Shown here: piece by piece, positions 8,591-17,032 of the stretch
How the letters are laid out: each line of letters starts with the position of its first letter
Numbering within the stretch: the first letter of the stretch is position 1
Source of the DNA: Cellulomonas timonensis
GTDB lineage: Bacteria > Actinomycetota > Actinomycetes > Actinomycetales > Cellulomonadaceae
Direction: 5' to 3'
DNA: 64,000 nt
Assembly: GCF_900046455.1 (NCBI RefSeq)
Contig: NZ_FCOT01000012.1
Coordinates: 62,001 to 126,000 of the forward strand
Program-made: the position numbers and the translations under genes
The notes under the pieces: model-generated
Told to the model about the DNA's origin: nothing
What the model saw: only the letters and a program-made list of their open reading frames with translations
The model's database searches: none

Positions 8591-10207
8591 GTGACGCAGA
8601 CCGATCCGACCTCGCCTGGCGCAACGACCGACCAGGTCCCCGGCTCCACCGCCGCCCGCCTCGCCGACCTCGAGCAGCGCCGGCAGGCAGGTGACGACGC
8701 CGCGCGGGCCGCCGCGGAGAAGCAGCACGCCCGCGGCAAGAAGTCCGCCCGCGAGCGCGTCGAGGCGCTGCTGGACCCGGGCTCGTTCACCGAGATGGAC
8801 GCGCTCGTGCGGCACCGCTCGTCGAACTTCGGCCTCGACAAGCGGCGCATCGCCGGCGACGGCGTAGTGGTGGGCCACGGCACGATCGACGGCCGGCCGG
8901 TCGCGGTGTACTCCCAGGACTTCACGGTCTTCGGCGGCAGCCTGGGCGAGGTGCACGGCCAGAAGATCACCAAGGTGATGGACCTGGCGCTGCGCACCGG
9001 CGTGCCGCTGATCGGCATCAGCGACGGCGGCGGCGCGCGCATCCAGGAGGGCGTCGCGGCCCTGACCCAGTTCGCGGAGATCTTCCGGCGGAACGTCGCC
9101 GCCTCGGGCGTCATCCCGCAGATCTCCCTGATCCTGGGCCCGAGCGCGGGCGGCGCGGTGTACTCCCCCGCGCTCACCGACTTCATCGTGATGGCGGACG
9201 GCACCTCCAACATGTTCATCACCGGGCCGGACGTGATCCGCGCGGTCACCGGCGAGGAGGTGGGCCTCGAGGAGCTCGGCGGCGCCACCACGCACAACAC
9301 CCGCTCCGGGGTGGCGCACTACCTGGCCGCCGACGAGGACGACGCGCTGGACTACGTGCGCTCGCTGCTGTCCTACCTACCGCAGAACAACCTCACCGAC
9401 CCGCCGTCGTTCCCGCATGAGACGGAGGTGTCCGTCACCGCGGAGGACCTCGAGCTCGACACGCTCATCCCCGACTCGGACGCCCAGCCCTATGACATGC
9501 GCACCGTCGTCGAGCACGTGCTGGACGACGGCGTGCTGCTCGAGGTGCAGCCGCTGTACGCGCAGAACGTGCTCATCGGCTTCGGCCACGTCGAGGGGCG
9601 CCCGGTGGGCGTGGTCGCCAACCAGCCGCTGTCCATGGCCGGCACCCTGGACATCAACGCCGCCGAGAAGGCCGCCCGGTTCGTGCGGACCTGCGACGCG
9701 TTCAACATCCCCGTCGTGACGTTCGTGGACGTGCCCGGGTTCCTGCCCGGCGCCGACCAGGAGTGGAACGGCATCATCCGGCGCGGCGCGAAGCTCATCT
9801 ACGCGTATGCCGAGGCCACAGTCCCCCTCGTGACCGTCATCACCCGCAAGGCGTACGGTGGCGCGTACATCGTCATGGGGTCCAAGCAGCTCGGCGCGGA
9901 CGTGAACCTGGCGTGGCCGACGGCGCAGATCGCGGTCATGGGGGCGGGTGGCGCGGTGAACATCCTGCAACGCGGCGCCCTCAAGGCAGTGGCGGACGCG
10001 GGCGGCGACGTCGAGGCGGAGCGCGCCCGGCTGACCCACGAGTACGAGGAGGCGATCGTGAACCCGTGGGACGCCGCCGATCGCGGCTACGTGGACGCGG
10101 TGATCGCGCCCGCGCAGACCCGCAGCGAGATCACCAAGGCCCTGCGGCTGCTGCGCTCCAAGCGCGCGAGCCTGCCGCCCAAGAAGCATGGGAACATCCC
10201 CCTGTGA
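8591..10207 (+). CDS. accD: acyl-CoA carboxylase carboxyltransferase (beta) subunit
   Basis: 538 residues from GTG. Transfers carboxyl from carboxybiotin to acetyl- or propionyl-CoA. The two crotonase-like halves carry their oxyanion-hole glycines in [13 protein letters not shown] (about residues 140-155) and [14 protein letters not shown] (about 415-430); the motif [15 protein letters not shown] is also intact. Length and tail (KHGNIPL, typical of actinobacterial beta chains) are as expected. The alpha chain is encoded about 4.4 kb downstream; two small genes follow in overlapping register. Whether acetyl- or propionyl-CoA is preferred cannot be decided here. Confidence 0.93.
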   Translation: MTQTDPTSPGATTDQVPGSTAARLADLEQRRQAGDDAARAAAEKQHARGKKSARERVEALLDPGSFTEMDALVRHRSSNFGLDKRRIAGDGVVVGHGTIDGRPVAVYSQDFTVFGGSLGEVHGQKITKVMDLALRTGVPLIGISDGGGARIQEGVAALTQFAEIFRRNVAASGVIPQISLILGPSAGGAVYSPALTDFIVMADGTSNMFITGPDVIRAVTGEEVGLEELGGATTHNTRSGVAHYLAADEDDALDYVRSLLSYLPQNNLTDPPSFPHETEVSVTAEDLELDTLIPDSDAQPYDMRTVVEHVLDDGVLLEVQPLYAQNVLIGFGHVEGRPVGVVANQPLSMAGTLDINAAEKAARFVRTCDAFNIPVVTFVDVPGFLPGADQEWNGIIRRGAKLIYAYAEATVPLVTVITRKAYGGAYIVMGSKQLGADVNLAWPTAQIAVMGAGGAVNILQRGALKAVADAGGDVEAERARLTHEYEEAIVNPWDAADRGYVDAVIAPAQTRSEITKALRLLRSKRASLPPKKHGNIPL

Positions 10208-10737
10208 GCGGCAACGAGGGACATGAGCACGACCACCCGGCGCATGGCAGCGACCCGCTGACGGGCGTCGACCCGAGCGAGCTGCGGGCCGTGGTCGACG
10301 ACTTGGGCGCCGCGTTGCGCGACTACGTGGACACGGCCGTGGGCGTGCGCGCCGAGTTCGGGGCGCATGAGGCCGATGAGGACCCGCGCATCCTCGCCCT
10401 CGAGTCGCGCGTGGCGGGCCTCAACGCCGCGTTGTACGACCTGCTGCACGAGCGCCTCGGGCTGCACTCCGACCTCACCGGCATGACGTGGGACGACGAC
10501 GAGGAGCCCGCGCCGCACACCCGCACCGACACGTTCCACCTCGGCTTCGTGGTGGGCCCGCCGCAGGGCACCAGCGACCTGTCGATGGACTCGGTGCTCG
10601 GCATCGTCGACGACGCGGGCGAGGAGATCGCCCAGCGCCTGATCGGCAGCGGCTTCGACGTCAGCGAGTGGGGCACCTCGCGCGGCGTGCCCGTGGTCTT
10701 CGACCTGGACGAGGACGACGAGGGCGACGACGCGTGA
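10204..10737 (+). CDS. conserved hypothetical protein between accD and accE
   Basis: 177 residues from GTG overlapping the accD TGA by 4 bases, so translationally coupled. The N-terminus is His/Gly/Glu-rich ([15 protein letters not shown]), the middle is a helical pair ([20 protein letters not shown] and a second helix near [21 protein letters not shown]), and the C-terminus is a small alpha/beta segment ending in an acidic tail ([11 protein letters not shown]). No known motif and no signal peptide. The position inside the carboxylase operon suggests a role linked to that complex or to fatty-acid precursor supply, but the sequence does not prove it. Confidence 0.75.
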   Translation: MSGNEGHEHDHPAHGSDPLTGVDPSELRAVVDDLGAALRDYVDTAVGVRAEFGAHEADEDPRILALESRVAGLNAALYDLLHERLGLHSDLTGMTWDDDEEPAPHTRTDTFHLGFVVGPPQGTSDLSMDSVLGIVDDAGEEIAQRLIGSGFDVSEWGTSRGVPVVFDLDEDDEGDDA

Positions 10738-11027
10738 GCCCTGCCCTGCCCGACGGGCTGCCCTCGGTGCTGCCCTCCGTGCTGCCCGAGGCCACGCTCG
10801 TCCTCTCGGCGCCGCATGTGCACGTGGTGCGCGGCGAGCCGGACGAGTCCGAGCTGGCCGCGCTCGTCGCGGGGCTCGCCGCCGCGCGGTCGCAGGACGC
10901 CCACGACGAGCACGCGGGCGTGGGCCCGGCCGTCTCCGCCTGGGCCGACCGCTCCCGCACGCTACGGGGCGCGGGGCGGGGATCGGCGCCCGGCGCCGAC
11001 GCCTGGCGCTGGAGCCTGCACCCCTGA
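10734..11027 (+). CDS. accE: acyl-CoA carboxylase epsilon subunit
   Basis: 97 residues from GTG, overlapping the previous stop by 4 bases. The core HVHVVRGEPDESELAALVAG matches the start of the actinobacterial epsilon family, which binds and stimulates the beta subunit, and the tail with conserved Trp (AWADRSRTLRG and DAWRWSLHP) matches its end. An N-terminal Leu/Pro repeat (LPSVLPSVLPE) precedes the domain. The gene order beta, unknown, epsilon supports the call. Confidence 0.85.
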   Translation: MSPALPDGLPSVLPSVLPEATLVLSAPHVHVVRGEPDESELAALVAGLAAARSQDAHDEHAGVGPAVSAWADRSRTLRGAGRGSAPGADAWRWSLHP

Positions 11028-11045
11028 GCTGAGCCGGCTGCGCGA

Positions 11046-11051
11046 TAAGGT
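11046..11051 (+). promoter_or_regulatory. -10 hexamer (TAAGGT) for leaderless DUF885 gene
   Basis: TAAGGT ends 6 nt before the GTG at 11058. It supports the GTG start rather than the ATG two codons later, and a promoter separate from the acc operon. Confidence 0.5.
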
Positions 11052-11057
11052 GCCGCG

Positions 11058-12785
11058 GTGACCATGACCTCCTCGCTCAACGGACAGCAGGGTCATCGCG
11101 ACCCGTCTCCCATCGACGCCATCGCGGACGCGCACGTCGCGCTCGGCGCCCAGCTCGACCCCCTCAGCGCCACGTCCATGGGCATCTCCGGCCACGACCA
11201 TGAGATGACCGACCTGTCCCCCGCCGGCCACGAGGCCCGCGCCGAGGCGGCCCGGGCGACGCTGGTGGCCCTCGACGCGCACGCCCCCTCGGACGCCGTG
11301 GACGAGGTGACGGTCGCCGCGATGCGCGAGCGCCTGGGCCTCGACCTCGAGCTGCACGACGCCGGGGAGCTCCTCGCCGACCTCAACAACATCGCCTCCC
11401 CGGTCCAGGGCCTGCGCGACGTCTTCGACCTCATGCCCACGGGCGACCCGGAGGCGTGGGAGAACATCGCCGCGCGACTGAACGCCCTGCCCGGCGCCGT
11501 CGACGGCTACGTGGCGTCGCTGCGCGAGGCCGCCAGCCGGGGCCAGGTCGCCGCGGTGCGCCAGGTGCGCGAGGCCGTCGCCCAGGCCGCCGAGCTCGCC
11601 GACCCGTCCACGTCCTTCTTCACGAGCTTCGTCCAGGGGCAGGCGGTCGACGCGGCGCTGGACGGCTCGGCGGCGTGCCAGGCCATCCGCGGCGAGCTCG
11701 AGCTCGGCGCGCAGGCCGCCCGCCAGGCCTACGCCACGCTCACGTCCTTCCTCGCCGACGAGCTCGCGCCGCAGGCCCCCGTGGCCGACGCGGCTGGCCG
11801 CGAGCGCTACTCGCTGTGGTCGCGCTACTTCCTGGGCTCCACGGTGGACCTCGAGGAGACCTACCAGTGGGGCCTCGAGGAGCTCGCCCGGGTGGTGGAC
11901 GAGCAGGAGCGCGTCGCCGCGCAGATCGCGGGCCCCGAGGCCACCGTCGAGCAGGCTGTGGCCGTCCTCGACGCCGACCCGTCGCGGCGGCTCAACGGCA
12001 CGCAGGCGCTCCAGGCCTGGATGCAGGAGACGTCCGACGCGGCCATCGCGGCGCTCGACGGGGTCCACTTCGACATCCCGGCGCCGGTGCGCACGCTCGA
12101 GTGCATGATCGCCCCCACCCAGAACGGTGGCATCTACTACACCGGCCCCAGCGACGACTTCACGCGCCCGGGCCGCATGTGGTGGTCCGTGCCGCCCGAG
12201 GTCACCACGTTCAACACGTGGCGCGAGAAGACCACCGTCTTCCACGAGGGCGTCCCGGGCCACCACCTGCAGGTCGGCCAGGCCGTGCACCAGCGGGCGA
12301 CGCTGAACTCGTGGCGCCGGCTGAGCTGCTGGGTCTCGGGCCACGGCGAGGGCTGGGCGCTGTACGCCGAGCGCCTCATGGCCGACCTCGGCTTCATGTA
12401 CGACCCGGGCGACCGCCTCGGCATGCTTGACGGCCAGCGCATGCGCGCCGCCCGCGTCGTGCTCGACATCGGCGTGCACCTGGGCCTGCAGGCCCCCGAG
12501 CGCTGGGGCGGCGGCACGTGGGACGCCGACAAGGCGTGGGAGTTCCTCAAGGCCAACGTCAACATGCCCGAGCAGTTCGTGCGCTTCGAGCTCAACCGCT
12601 ACCTGGGCTGGCCGGGCCAGGCGCCGTCGTACAAGATCGGCCAGCGGCTCTGGGAGCAGGCCCGCGATGACTCCGCGAAGGCGGCCACCGGGCGCGGCGA
12701 GGTCTTCGACCTGCGCGAGTTCCACGCCCGGGCGCTGGGCCTGGGGGCACTGCCGCTCGACGTGCTGCGCTCCGCCCTCGTCTGA
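11058..12785 (+). CDS. DUF885 family putative zinc metallopeptidase
   Basis: 575 residues, the usual length for DUF885. The central motif FHEGVPGHHLQ (about residues 395-405) provides the predicted zinc-binding His/Glu residues, and SGHGEGWALYAERL about 35 residues later carries the third ligand Glu, a gluzincin-like arrangement. There is no signal peptide, so it is cytoplasmic. These proteins are thought to be carboxypeptidase- or oligopeptidase-like, but the substrate is unproven. Start: GTG at 11058, supported by the -10 hexamer, or ATG at 11064. A very strong hairpin follows. Confidence 0.88.
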   Translation: MTMTSSLNGQQGHRDPSPIDAIADAHVALGAQLDPLSATSMGISGHDHEMTDLSPAGHEARAEAARATLVALDAHAPSDAVDEVTVAAMRERLGLDLELHDAGELLADLNNIASPVQGLRDVFDLMPTGDPEAWENIAARLNALPGAVDGYVASLREAASRGQVAAVRQVREAVAQAAELADPSTSFFTSFVQGQAVDAALDGSAACQAIRGELELGAQAARQAYATLTSFLADELAPQAPVADAAGRERYSLWSRYFLGSTVDLEETYQWGLEELARVVDEQERVAAQIAGPEATVEQAVAVLDADPSRRLNGTQALQAWMQETSDAAIAALDGVHFDIPAPVRTLECMIAPTQNGGIYYTGPSDDFTRPGRMWWSVPPEVTTFNTWREKTTVFHEGVPGHHLQVGQAVHQRATLNSWRRLSCWVSGHGEGWALYAERLMADLGFMYDPGDRLGMLDGQRMRAARVVLDIGVHLGLQAPERWGGGTWDADKAWEFLKANVNMPEQFVRFELNRYLGWPGQAPSYKIGQRLWEQARDDSAKAATGRGEVFDLREFHARALGLGALPLDVLRSALV

Positions 12786-12799
12786 CACTCCCAGCGCAC

Positions 12800-12840
12800 A
12801 CAGCAGCGCCCGGCCCCGCACAGGGACCGGGCGCTGCTGT
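12800..12840 (+). terminator. bidirectional hairpin terminator
   Basis: ACAGCAGCGCCCGG (12800-12813) pairs perfectly over 14 bases with CCGGGCGCTGCTGT (12827-12840). It lies between two convergent genes (DUF885 and VKOR) and can serve both. Confidence 0.8.
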
Positions 12841-12865
12841 CATGCGGGCCGGGGAGGGCGGCCCG

Positions 12866-13600
12866 TCAGGCGAACAGCGCGGCGCCGTACTTGAGCAGCA
12901 CCAGCGCCACCAGCACCACCAGCCAGGCGGCCACGACGATCACGTCGTTGTCGCTGTCCACGAACTCCCTGGCGCTGCGCTGCAGGCGCGGCGGGAGGAA
13001 GAGGTTGTTCTCCCGGATGTTGTAGTGCGTCAACGTGGAGAACACGAGCGTGGTGGACAGCGTCACCAGCAGGCACCACGGGCACAGCGAGCCGATCACC
13101 ATCATCGACTGCTGGAACAGCCAGTACGCGAACACCAGGCCGATCGTGTAGACGATCTGCGCCGAGAACATGAACCAGCGCGGGAACCTCACGCCGCCGA
13201 GGCTGGCCACGGCGATGGTGATCACCACGGACTCCGCGATGAGCCCGAGGAACGCGTTGGGGAACCCGAGCAGGCTGGCCTGCCAGGACAGCCCGACCGC
13301 CCCGCAACTCACCACCGAGTTGATGTCGCAGGACAGCTCCGCGCCCGGGTCGGCGGCCAGGGCGATCGCGTCGACGGAGAGCACGAACGACGCGGTCAGG
13401 CTGATCAGGGCGGAGAACAGCATCGTGCCGAAGATCCAGCCACGGGAGTGGCGCAGCGCTCGCAGCCGGTTCACCGGCCGCGCTTCGGCCTCCATCAGGT
13501 CGCTCATGTCGTCGAGGTCCTCGGGGTCGGGGCGGGATGGCACGGCTCTCTCCGATGATTGTGGTGTTCCGGCGGCCAGAACGGGGACGTACGTCCCCAT
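12866..13600 (-). CDS. vitamin K epoxide reductase (VKOR) family membrane protein
   Basis: Integral membrane thiol oxidoreductase of about 244 residues with five likely helices. The active-site CxxC is in GSLCPWCLLVT and the partner Cys pair in ELSCDINSVVSCGAVG. The second region also has the family Ser/Asn pattern (SLLGFPNAFLGL). Bacterial VKOR reoxidises a DsbA-like partner in extracytoplasmic disulfide formation; no fused or adjacent thioredoxin domain is seen. The start is uncertain: ATG 13600 gives a long hydrophilic head, while GTG 13543 or ATG 13507 would begin closer to the first helix. Confidence 0.9.
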   Translation of the reverse strand: MGTYVPVLAAGTPQSSERAVPSRPDPEDLDDMSDLMEAEARPVNRLRALRHSRGWIFGTMLFSALISLTASFVLSVDAIALAADPGAELSCDINSVVSCGAVGLSWQASLLGFPNAFLGLIAESVVITIAVASLGGVRFPRWFMFSAQIVYTIGLVFAYWLFQQSMMVIGSLCPWCLLVTLSTTLVFSTLTHYNIRENNLFLPPRLQRSAREFVDSDNDVIVVAAWLVVLVALVLLKYGAALFA

Positions 13601-13702
13601 CTCGACCGCGGGCCGGCCCCCAGACGATAACGATGGGGCCTGTGCTCCACCATGACCCCGCGACGGCGGTGGGCGCAGGCGGGGCGGCTAGGCTCCCAGG
13701 CC

Positions 13703-14392
13703 GTGACCCGACTGCTGCTCGCCTCCGCCTCCCCCGCCCGTCTCGCGACCCTGACCGCCGCCGGGATCGACCCGATCGTCCGCGTCTCCGGGGTTGACGA
13801 GCACGCGGTGCTCACGGCGGCGCGTGAGCGGTTCGGGGACCTGGAGCCGGCGGATGCGGTCCTCGTGCTCGCGCAGGCCAAGGCGGAGGACGTCGCCCGG
13901 GCGCTCGCCGACGACGGCGCAGCCGATGACGACGCGACCGGCGGCCTGCTCGTGCTGGGCTGCGACTCGCTGCTCGAAGTCGACGGCGAGGTGCTCGGCA
14001 AGCCGCGCGACGCGCAGGACGCGGTGGAGCGGTGGCGGTCGATGCGCGGGCGCGCCGGCGAGCTGCACACGGGCCACTGGCTGATCGACGAGCGCACGCC
14101 GCAGTCCGAGGGCGGGGATGGCACCGGCGGGACGCTCGGGGCGGTCTCGTCGACGGTCGTGCACTTCGCGGACCTGTCGGATGCCGAGATCGACCAGTAC
14201 ATCGCCACCGGGGAGCCGCTCGCGGTGGCCGGCGCGTTCACCCTCGACGGCCTGGGCGGCCCGTTCGTCACGGCGGTGGAGGGCGACCACCACGGGGTCG
14301 TGGGGCTGAGCCTGCCGCTGCTGCGCGAGCTGCTGGCCGAGGTCGGCGTGACCATCCCGTCGCTGTGGCGGGCGGGCACGATCCCGGCCTGA
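13703..14392 (+). CDS. maf: Maf-like nucleoside triphosphate pyrophosphatase
   Basis: 229 residues from GTG. The family start RLLLASASPARLATL (S-x-S-P-R motif), the catalytic Asp in LGCDSLLE and Lys in GKPRD are all present. It hydrolyses non-canonical or m5U/dTTP-type nucleotides and is linked to septum inhibition and house-cleaning. An insert of about 10 residues (RTPQSEGGDGTGG) follows the conserved GHWL segment, a little longer than usual. TAGGCT 8 nt upstream of the GTG is a likely -10 element. No downstream partner is evident. Confidence 0.9.
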   Translation: MTRLLLASASPARLATLTAAGIDPIVRVSGVDEHAVLTAARERFGDLEPADAVLVLAQAKAEDVARALADDGAADDDATGGLLVLGCDSLLEVDGEVLGKPRDAQDAVERWRSMRGRAGELHTGHWLIDERTPQSEGGDGTGGTLGAVSSTVVHFADLSDAEIDQYIATGEPLAVAGAFTLDGLGGPFVTAVEGDHHGVVGLSLPLLRELLAEVGVTIPSLWRAGTIPA

Positions 14393-14572
14393 GCCACCGG
14401 GGGCCTGCCTGAGCCGGGCGTTTGTCCGCATCTGACAATCCGCACCCGACGGAGCGGACACCGCGCCCATGTCCTCGTGGGATCCCTACAACTGCCCCGT
14501 GGCCTGGCTGGGCAGTTCCCCAATCTTCCGCCGGGATGCGTGGCACGGCAGAGATGCCAGGGCCGCGCGCGT

Positions 14573-14578
14573 TACGGT
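14573..14578 (+). promoter_or_regulatory. -10 hexamer (TACGGT) for leaderless bccA transcript
   Basis: TACGGT lies 5 nt before the GTG at 14584, at the end of a 190-base gap that holds no other feature I can support. Confidence 0.5.
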
Positions 14579-14583
14579 GAGCC

Positions 14584-16377
14584 GTGCCCGCCATCTCAAA
14601 GGTCCTCATCGCCAACCGCGGTGAGATCGCCGTGCGCATCGCCCGGGCCTGCCGGGACGCCCGCATCGGCTCCGTCGCCGTCTACGCCGACCCGGACCGG
14701 GAGTCGCTGCACGTCCGCGTCGCCGACGAGGCCTTCGCGCTCGACGGCTCCCGCGCCCAGGAGACCTACCTCGACATCGGCAAGCTCCTCGACGTGGCAC
14801 GCCGCTCCGGCGCCGACGCGGTGCACCCCGGCTACGGCTTCCTCGCCGAGAACGCCGACTTCGCGCGGGCGGTGATCGACGCCGGGCTGGTGTGGATCGG
14901 CCCGCCGCCCACCGCCATCGAGCAGCTCGGCGACAAGGTCAGCGCCCGCCACATCGCGCTGCGCGCCGGCGCCCCGCTGGTGCCGGGAACCCCCGACCCG
15001 GTGGCCGACGTCAGCGAGATCCACGCGTTCGCGCAGCAGCACGGCCTGCCCGTCGCGATCAAGGCGGCCTTCGGCGGCGGCGGCCGCGGCCTCAAGGTCG
15101 CGCGCCACGCCTCGGAGATCGACGAGATGTTCGAGTCCGCCGTGCGTGAGGCCACCGCGGCGTTCGGCCGTGGCGAGTGCTTCGTCGAGCGCTACCTCGA
15201 CTCCCCCCGGCACGTGGAGACCCAGTGCCTCGCGGACGAGCACGGGACCGTCGTGGTGGTCTCGACGCGCGACTGCTCGTTGCAGCGCCGCCACCAGAAG
15301 CTCGTCGAAGAGGCGCCCGCGCCGTTCCTCACCGCTGAGCAGCGCGAGCAGCTCGTGACCTCCTCCGTCGCGATCCTGCGTGAGGCGGGCTACGTGGGCG
15401 CCGGCACCTGCGAGTTCCTCGTGGGCGCCGACGGGACCGTGTCGTTCCTGGAGGTCAACACCCGACTGCAGGTCGAGCACCCGGTCACCGAGGAGATCAG
15501 CGGCGTCGACCTGGTGCGCGAGCAGCTCCGCATCGCGGCGGGCGAGCCGCTCGGCTACGACCACGTCGAGACCCGTGGGCACTCGATCGAGTTCCGGATC
15601 AACGGCGAGGACCCGTCCGCCGGGTTCCTGCCGGCGCCGGGACGCCTGTCCACACTCCGCTTCCCGTCGGGCCCGGGCGTGCGGGTCGACTCCGGGGTGG
15701 TCGAGGGCGACACCGTCTCCGGGGCCTTCGACTCGATGATCGCCAAGCTCATCGTCACGGGCGCCACGCGGGTGCAGGCCATTGAGCGGGCCCGCCGCGC
15801 GCTCGCCGAGCTCGAGATCGTCGGCATCCCCACAGTGGTCCCGTTCCACCGCGCGGTGCTCGAGGAGGAGGCGTTCGCGCCCGCCGCCCCGTCCACGCCG
15901 TTCCAGGTGCACACCCGCTGGATCGAGACGGAGTTCGCCGACCGGCTGCCCGGCCTCGTCGGGCAGCGCCCCGCCGCGTCCAACGGCTCCCCGCAGGAGG
16001 ACGGCGACGAGGCAGTCGCGCTGGAGCGCGTGGTCGTCGAGGTCGGCGGCAAGCGGCTCGAGGTCGTCATCCCGGCGTCGCTGGCGCGCAGCGTCGGGCG
16101 CCCGTCCACCGCGAGCCGGCGCCCGGTGCGGCGCACGGCCGCCCGCGCGACCGGCTCCAATGGCGTGACGCTGGCGTCGCCGATGCAGGGCACGATCGTC
16201 AAGGTCGCGGTGGCCGACGGCGCCGAGGTCGCCGCGGGCGATCTGGTGGTGGTGCTCGAGGCGATGAAGATGGAGCAGCCGCTGCTGGCCCACCGGGCCG
16301 GACGGGTCACCGGGTTGTCCGCCGGCGTCGGGTCGAGCGTCAGCGCCGGCACCGCGATCTGCGACATCGTCGGCTGA
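14584..16377 (+). CDS. bccA: acyl-CoA carboxylase alpha subunit (biotin carboxylase plus biotin carrier)
   Basis: 597 residues. Residues about 1-450 are the ATP-grasp biotin carboxylase: [28 protein letters not shown], the glycine-rich loop [11 protein letters not shown], and [19 protein letters not shown] Pro/Arg-rich linker leads to the carrier domain, whose biotin-accepting Lys562 is in LEAMKMEQP. It makes malonyl- or methylmalonyl-CoA together with the beta and epsilon subunits encoded at 8.6-11.0 kb. Standard length and order for actinobacterial AccA3-type chains. The start is GTG, matching the conserved N-terminus. Confidence 0.95.
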   Translation: MPAISKVLIANRGEIAVRIARACRDARIGSVAVYADPDRESLHVRVADEAFALDGSRAQETYLDIGKLLDVARRSGADAVHPGYGFLAENADFARAVIDAGLVWIGPPPTAIEQLGDKVSARHIALRAGAPLVPGTPDPVADVSEIHAFAQQHGLPVAIKAAFGGGGRGLKVARHASEIDEMFESAVREATAAFGRGECFVERYLDSPRHVETQCLADEHGTVVVVSTRDCSLQRRHQKLVEEAPAPFLTAEQREQLVTSSVAILREAGYVGAGTCEFLVGADGTVSFLEVNTRLQVEHPVTEEISGVDLVREQLRIAAGEPLGYDHVETRGHSIEFRINGEDPSAGFLPAPGRLSTLRFPSGPGVRVDSGVVEGDTVSGAFDSMIAKLIVTGATRVQAIERARRALAELEIVGIPTVVPFHRAVLEEEAFAPAAPSTPFQVHTRWIETEFADRLPGLVGQRPAASNGSPQEDGDEAVALERVVVEVGGKRLEVVIPASLARSVGRPSTASRRPVRRTAARATGSNGVTLASPMQGTIVKVAVADGAEVAAGDLVVVLEAMKMEQPLLAHRAGRVTGLSAGVGSSVSAGTAICDIVG

Positions 16378-16381
16378 TCGC

Positions 16382-16879
16382 ATGAGGTCCGACGACCTCA
16401 GGAGGCCGCACCACCCGCAGCCTGGCGATGGGTGGGTCGAGTGCGCCTGCGGCCGTCGGCACTGGGGGCTGCACGGCGCGGCCGGCTTGCTGCTCGCACG
16501 CCGGGGCCCTGACGGCCTGGCGACGGACGTGGTGCTGCAGCATCGGGCCGTCTGGAGCCACCAGGGCGGCACCTGGGGGGTGCCGGGCGGCGCCCGGATG
16601 CCCGATGAGACGGCCGTCGAGGCCGCGCTGCGCGAGGCGCAGGAGGAGGCGGGCATCGACCCGGCCTCGGTGCGGGTGCTCGACGAGCACGTGCTCGACC
16701 ATGGCCCGTGGAGCTACACCACCGTCCTGGCGACGGCCGTCGGCCCTGTCGAGCCGCGCCCCACGGACTCCGAGAGCCTCGAGGTCGGCTGGACGCCCGT
16801 GGACGATGTCACCCTGCTGCCGCTGCTCCCGGAGTTCGCCCGCGCGTGGCCCTCGCTGCGCCGCCGCCTCGACGGCTGA
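16382..16879 (+). CDS. NUDIX hydrolase
   Basis: 165 residues. The Nudix box is complete: GGARMPDETAVEAALREAQE followed by EAGI (the GX5EX7REUXEEXGU pattern). It follows bccA by 4 bases and is probably co-transcribed. The N-terminus has a Cys pair (VECACGRRHWG) that could be a tiny metal-binding site. The substrate is a nucleoside diphosphate linked to X, not identifiable further. Confidence 0.88.
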   Translation: MRSDDLRRPHHPQPGDGWVECACGRRHWGLHGAAGLLLARRGPDGLATDVVLQHRAVWSHQGGTWGVPGGARMPDETAVEAALREAQEEAGIDPASVRVLDEHVLDHGPWSYTTVLATAVGPVEPRPTDSESLEVGWTPVDDVTLLPLLPEFARAWPSLRRRLDG

Positions 16880-17019
16880 CACGGAGCTCGCGCCATCGTC
16901 CGGGGCGGCGCTCCGCGCGGCTGACCAGGGACGGCGCAGCGTGGCGGGAGCCAATGGCGAGGGCTGCGGGCATGACGCCCAGGCGTGAGGAGAGTCGAGG
17001 CCCACCCCGCGTCGCGGGG

Positions 17020-17025
17020 TACCGT
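17020..17025 (+). promoter_or_regulatory. -10 hexamer (TACCGT) for EEP gene
   Basis: TACCGT ends 7 nt before the GTG at 17033, supporting that start over the earlier GTG at 17024, which overlaps the hexamer. Confidence 0.45.
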
Positions 17026-17032
17026 GGCGGCC

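Noticed and set aside
10962-12821. 619-codon open frame antisense to the DUF885 gene
   Set aside because: It is a shadow of the GC-rich codon pattern, composed of low-complexity Ala/Arg/Gly/His, while the opposite strand has conserved metallopeptidase motifs.
14393-14583. 190-base gap before bccA searched for a riboswitch or small RNA
   Set aside because: No stable conserved fold recognised; only a -10 hexamer at the end.
14596-16656. 686-codon open frame antisense to bccA
   Set aside because: The biotin carboxylase motifs are on the + strand; the antisense frame has no family features.
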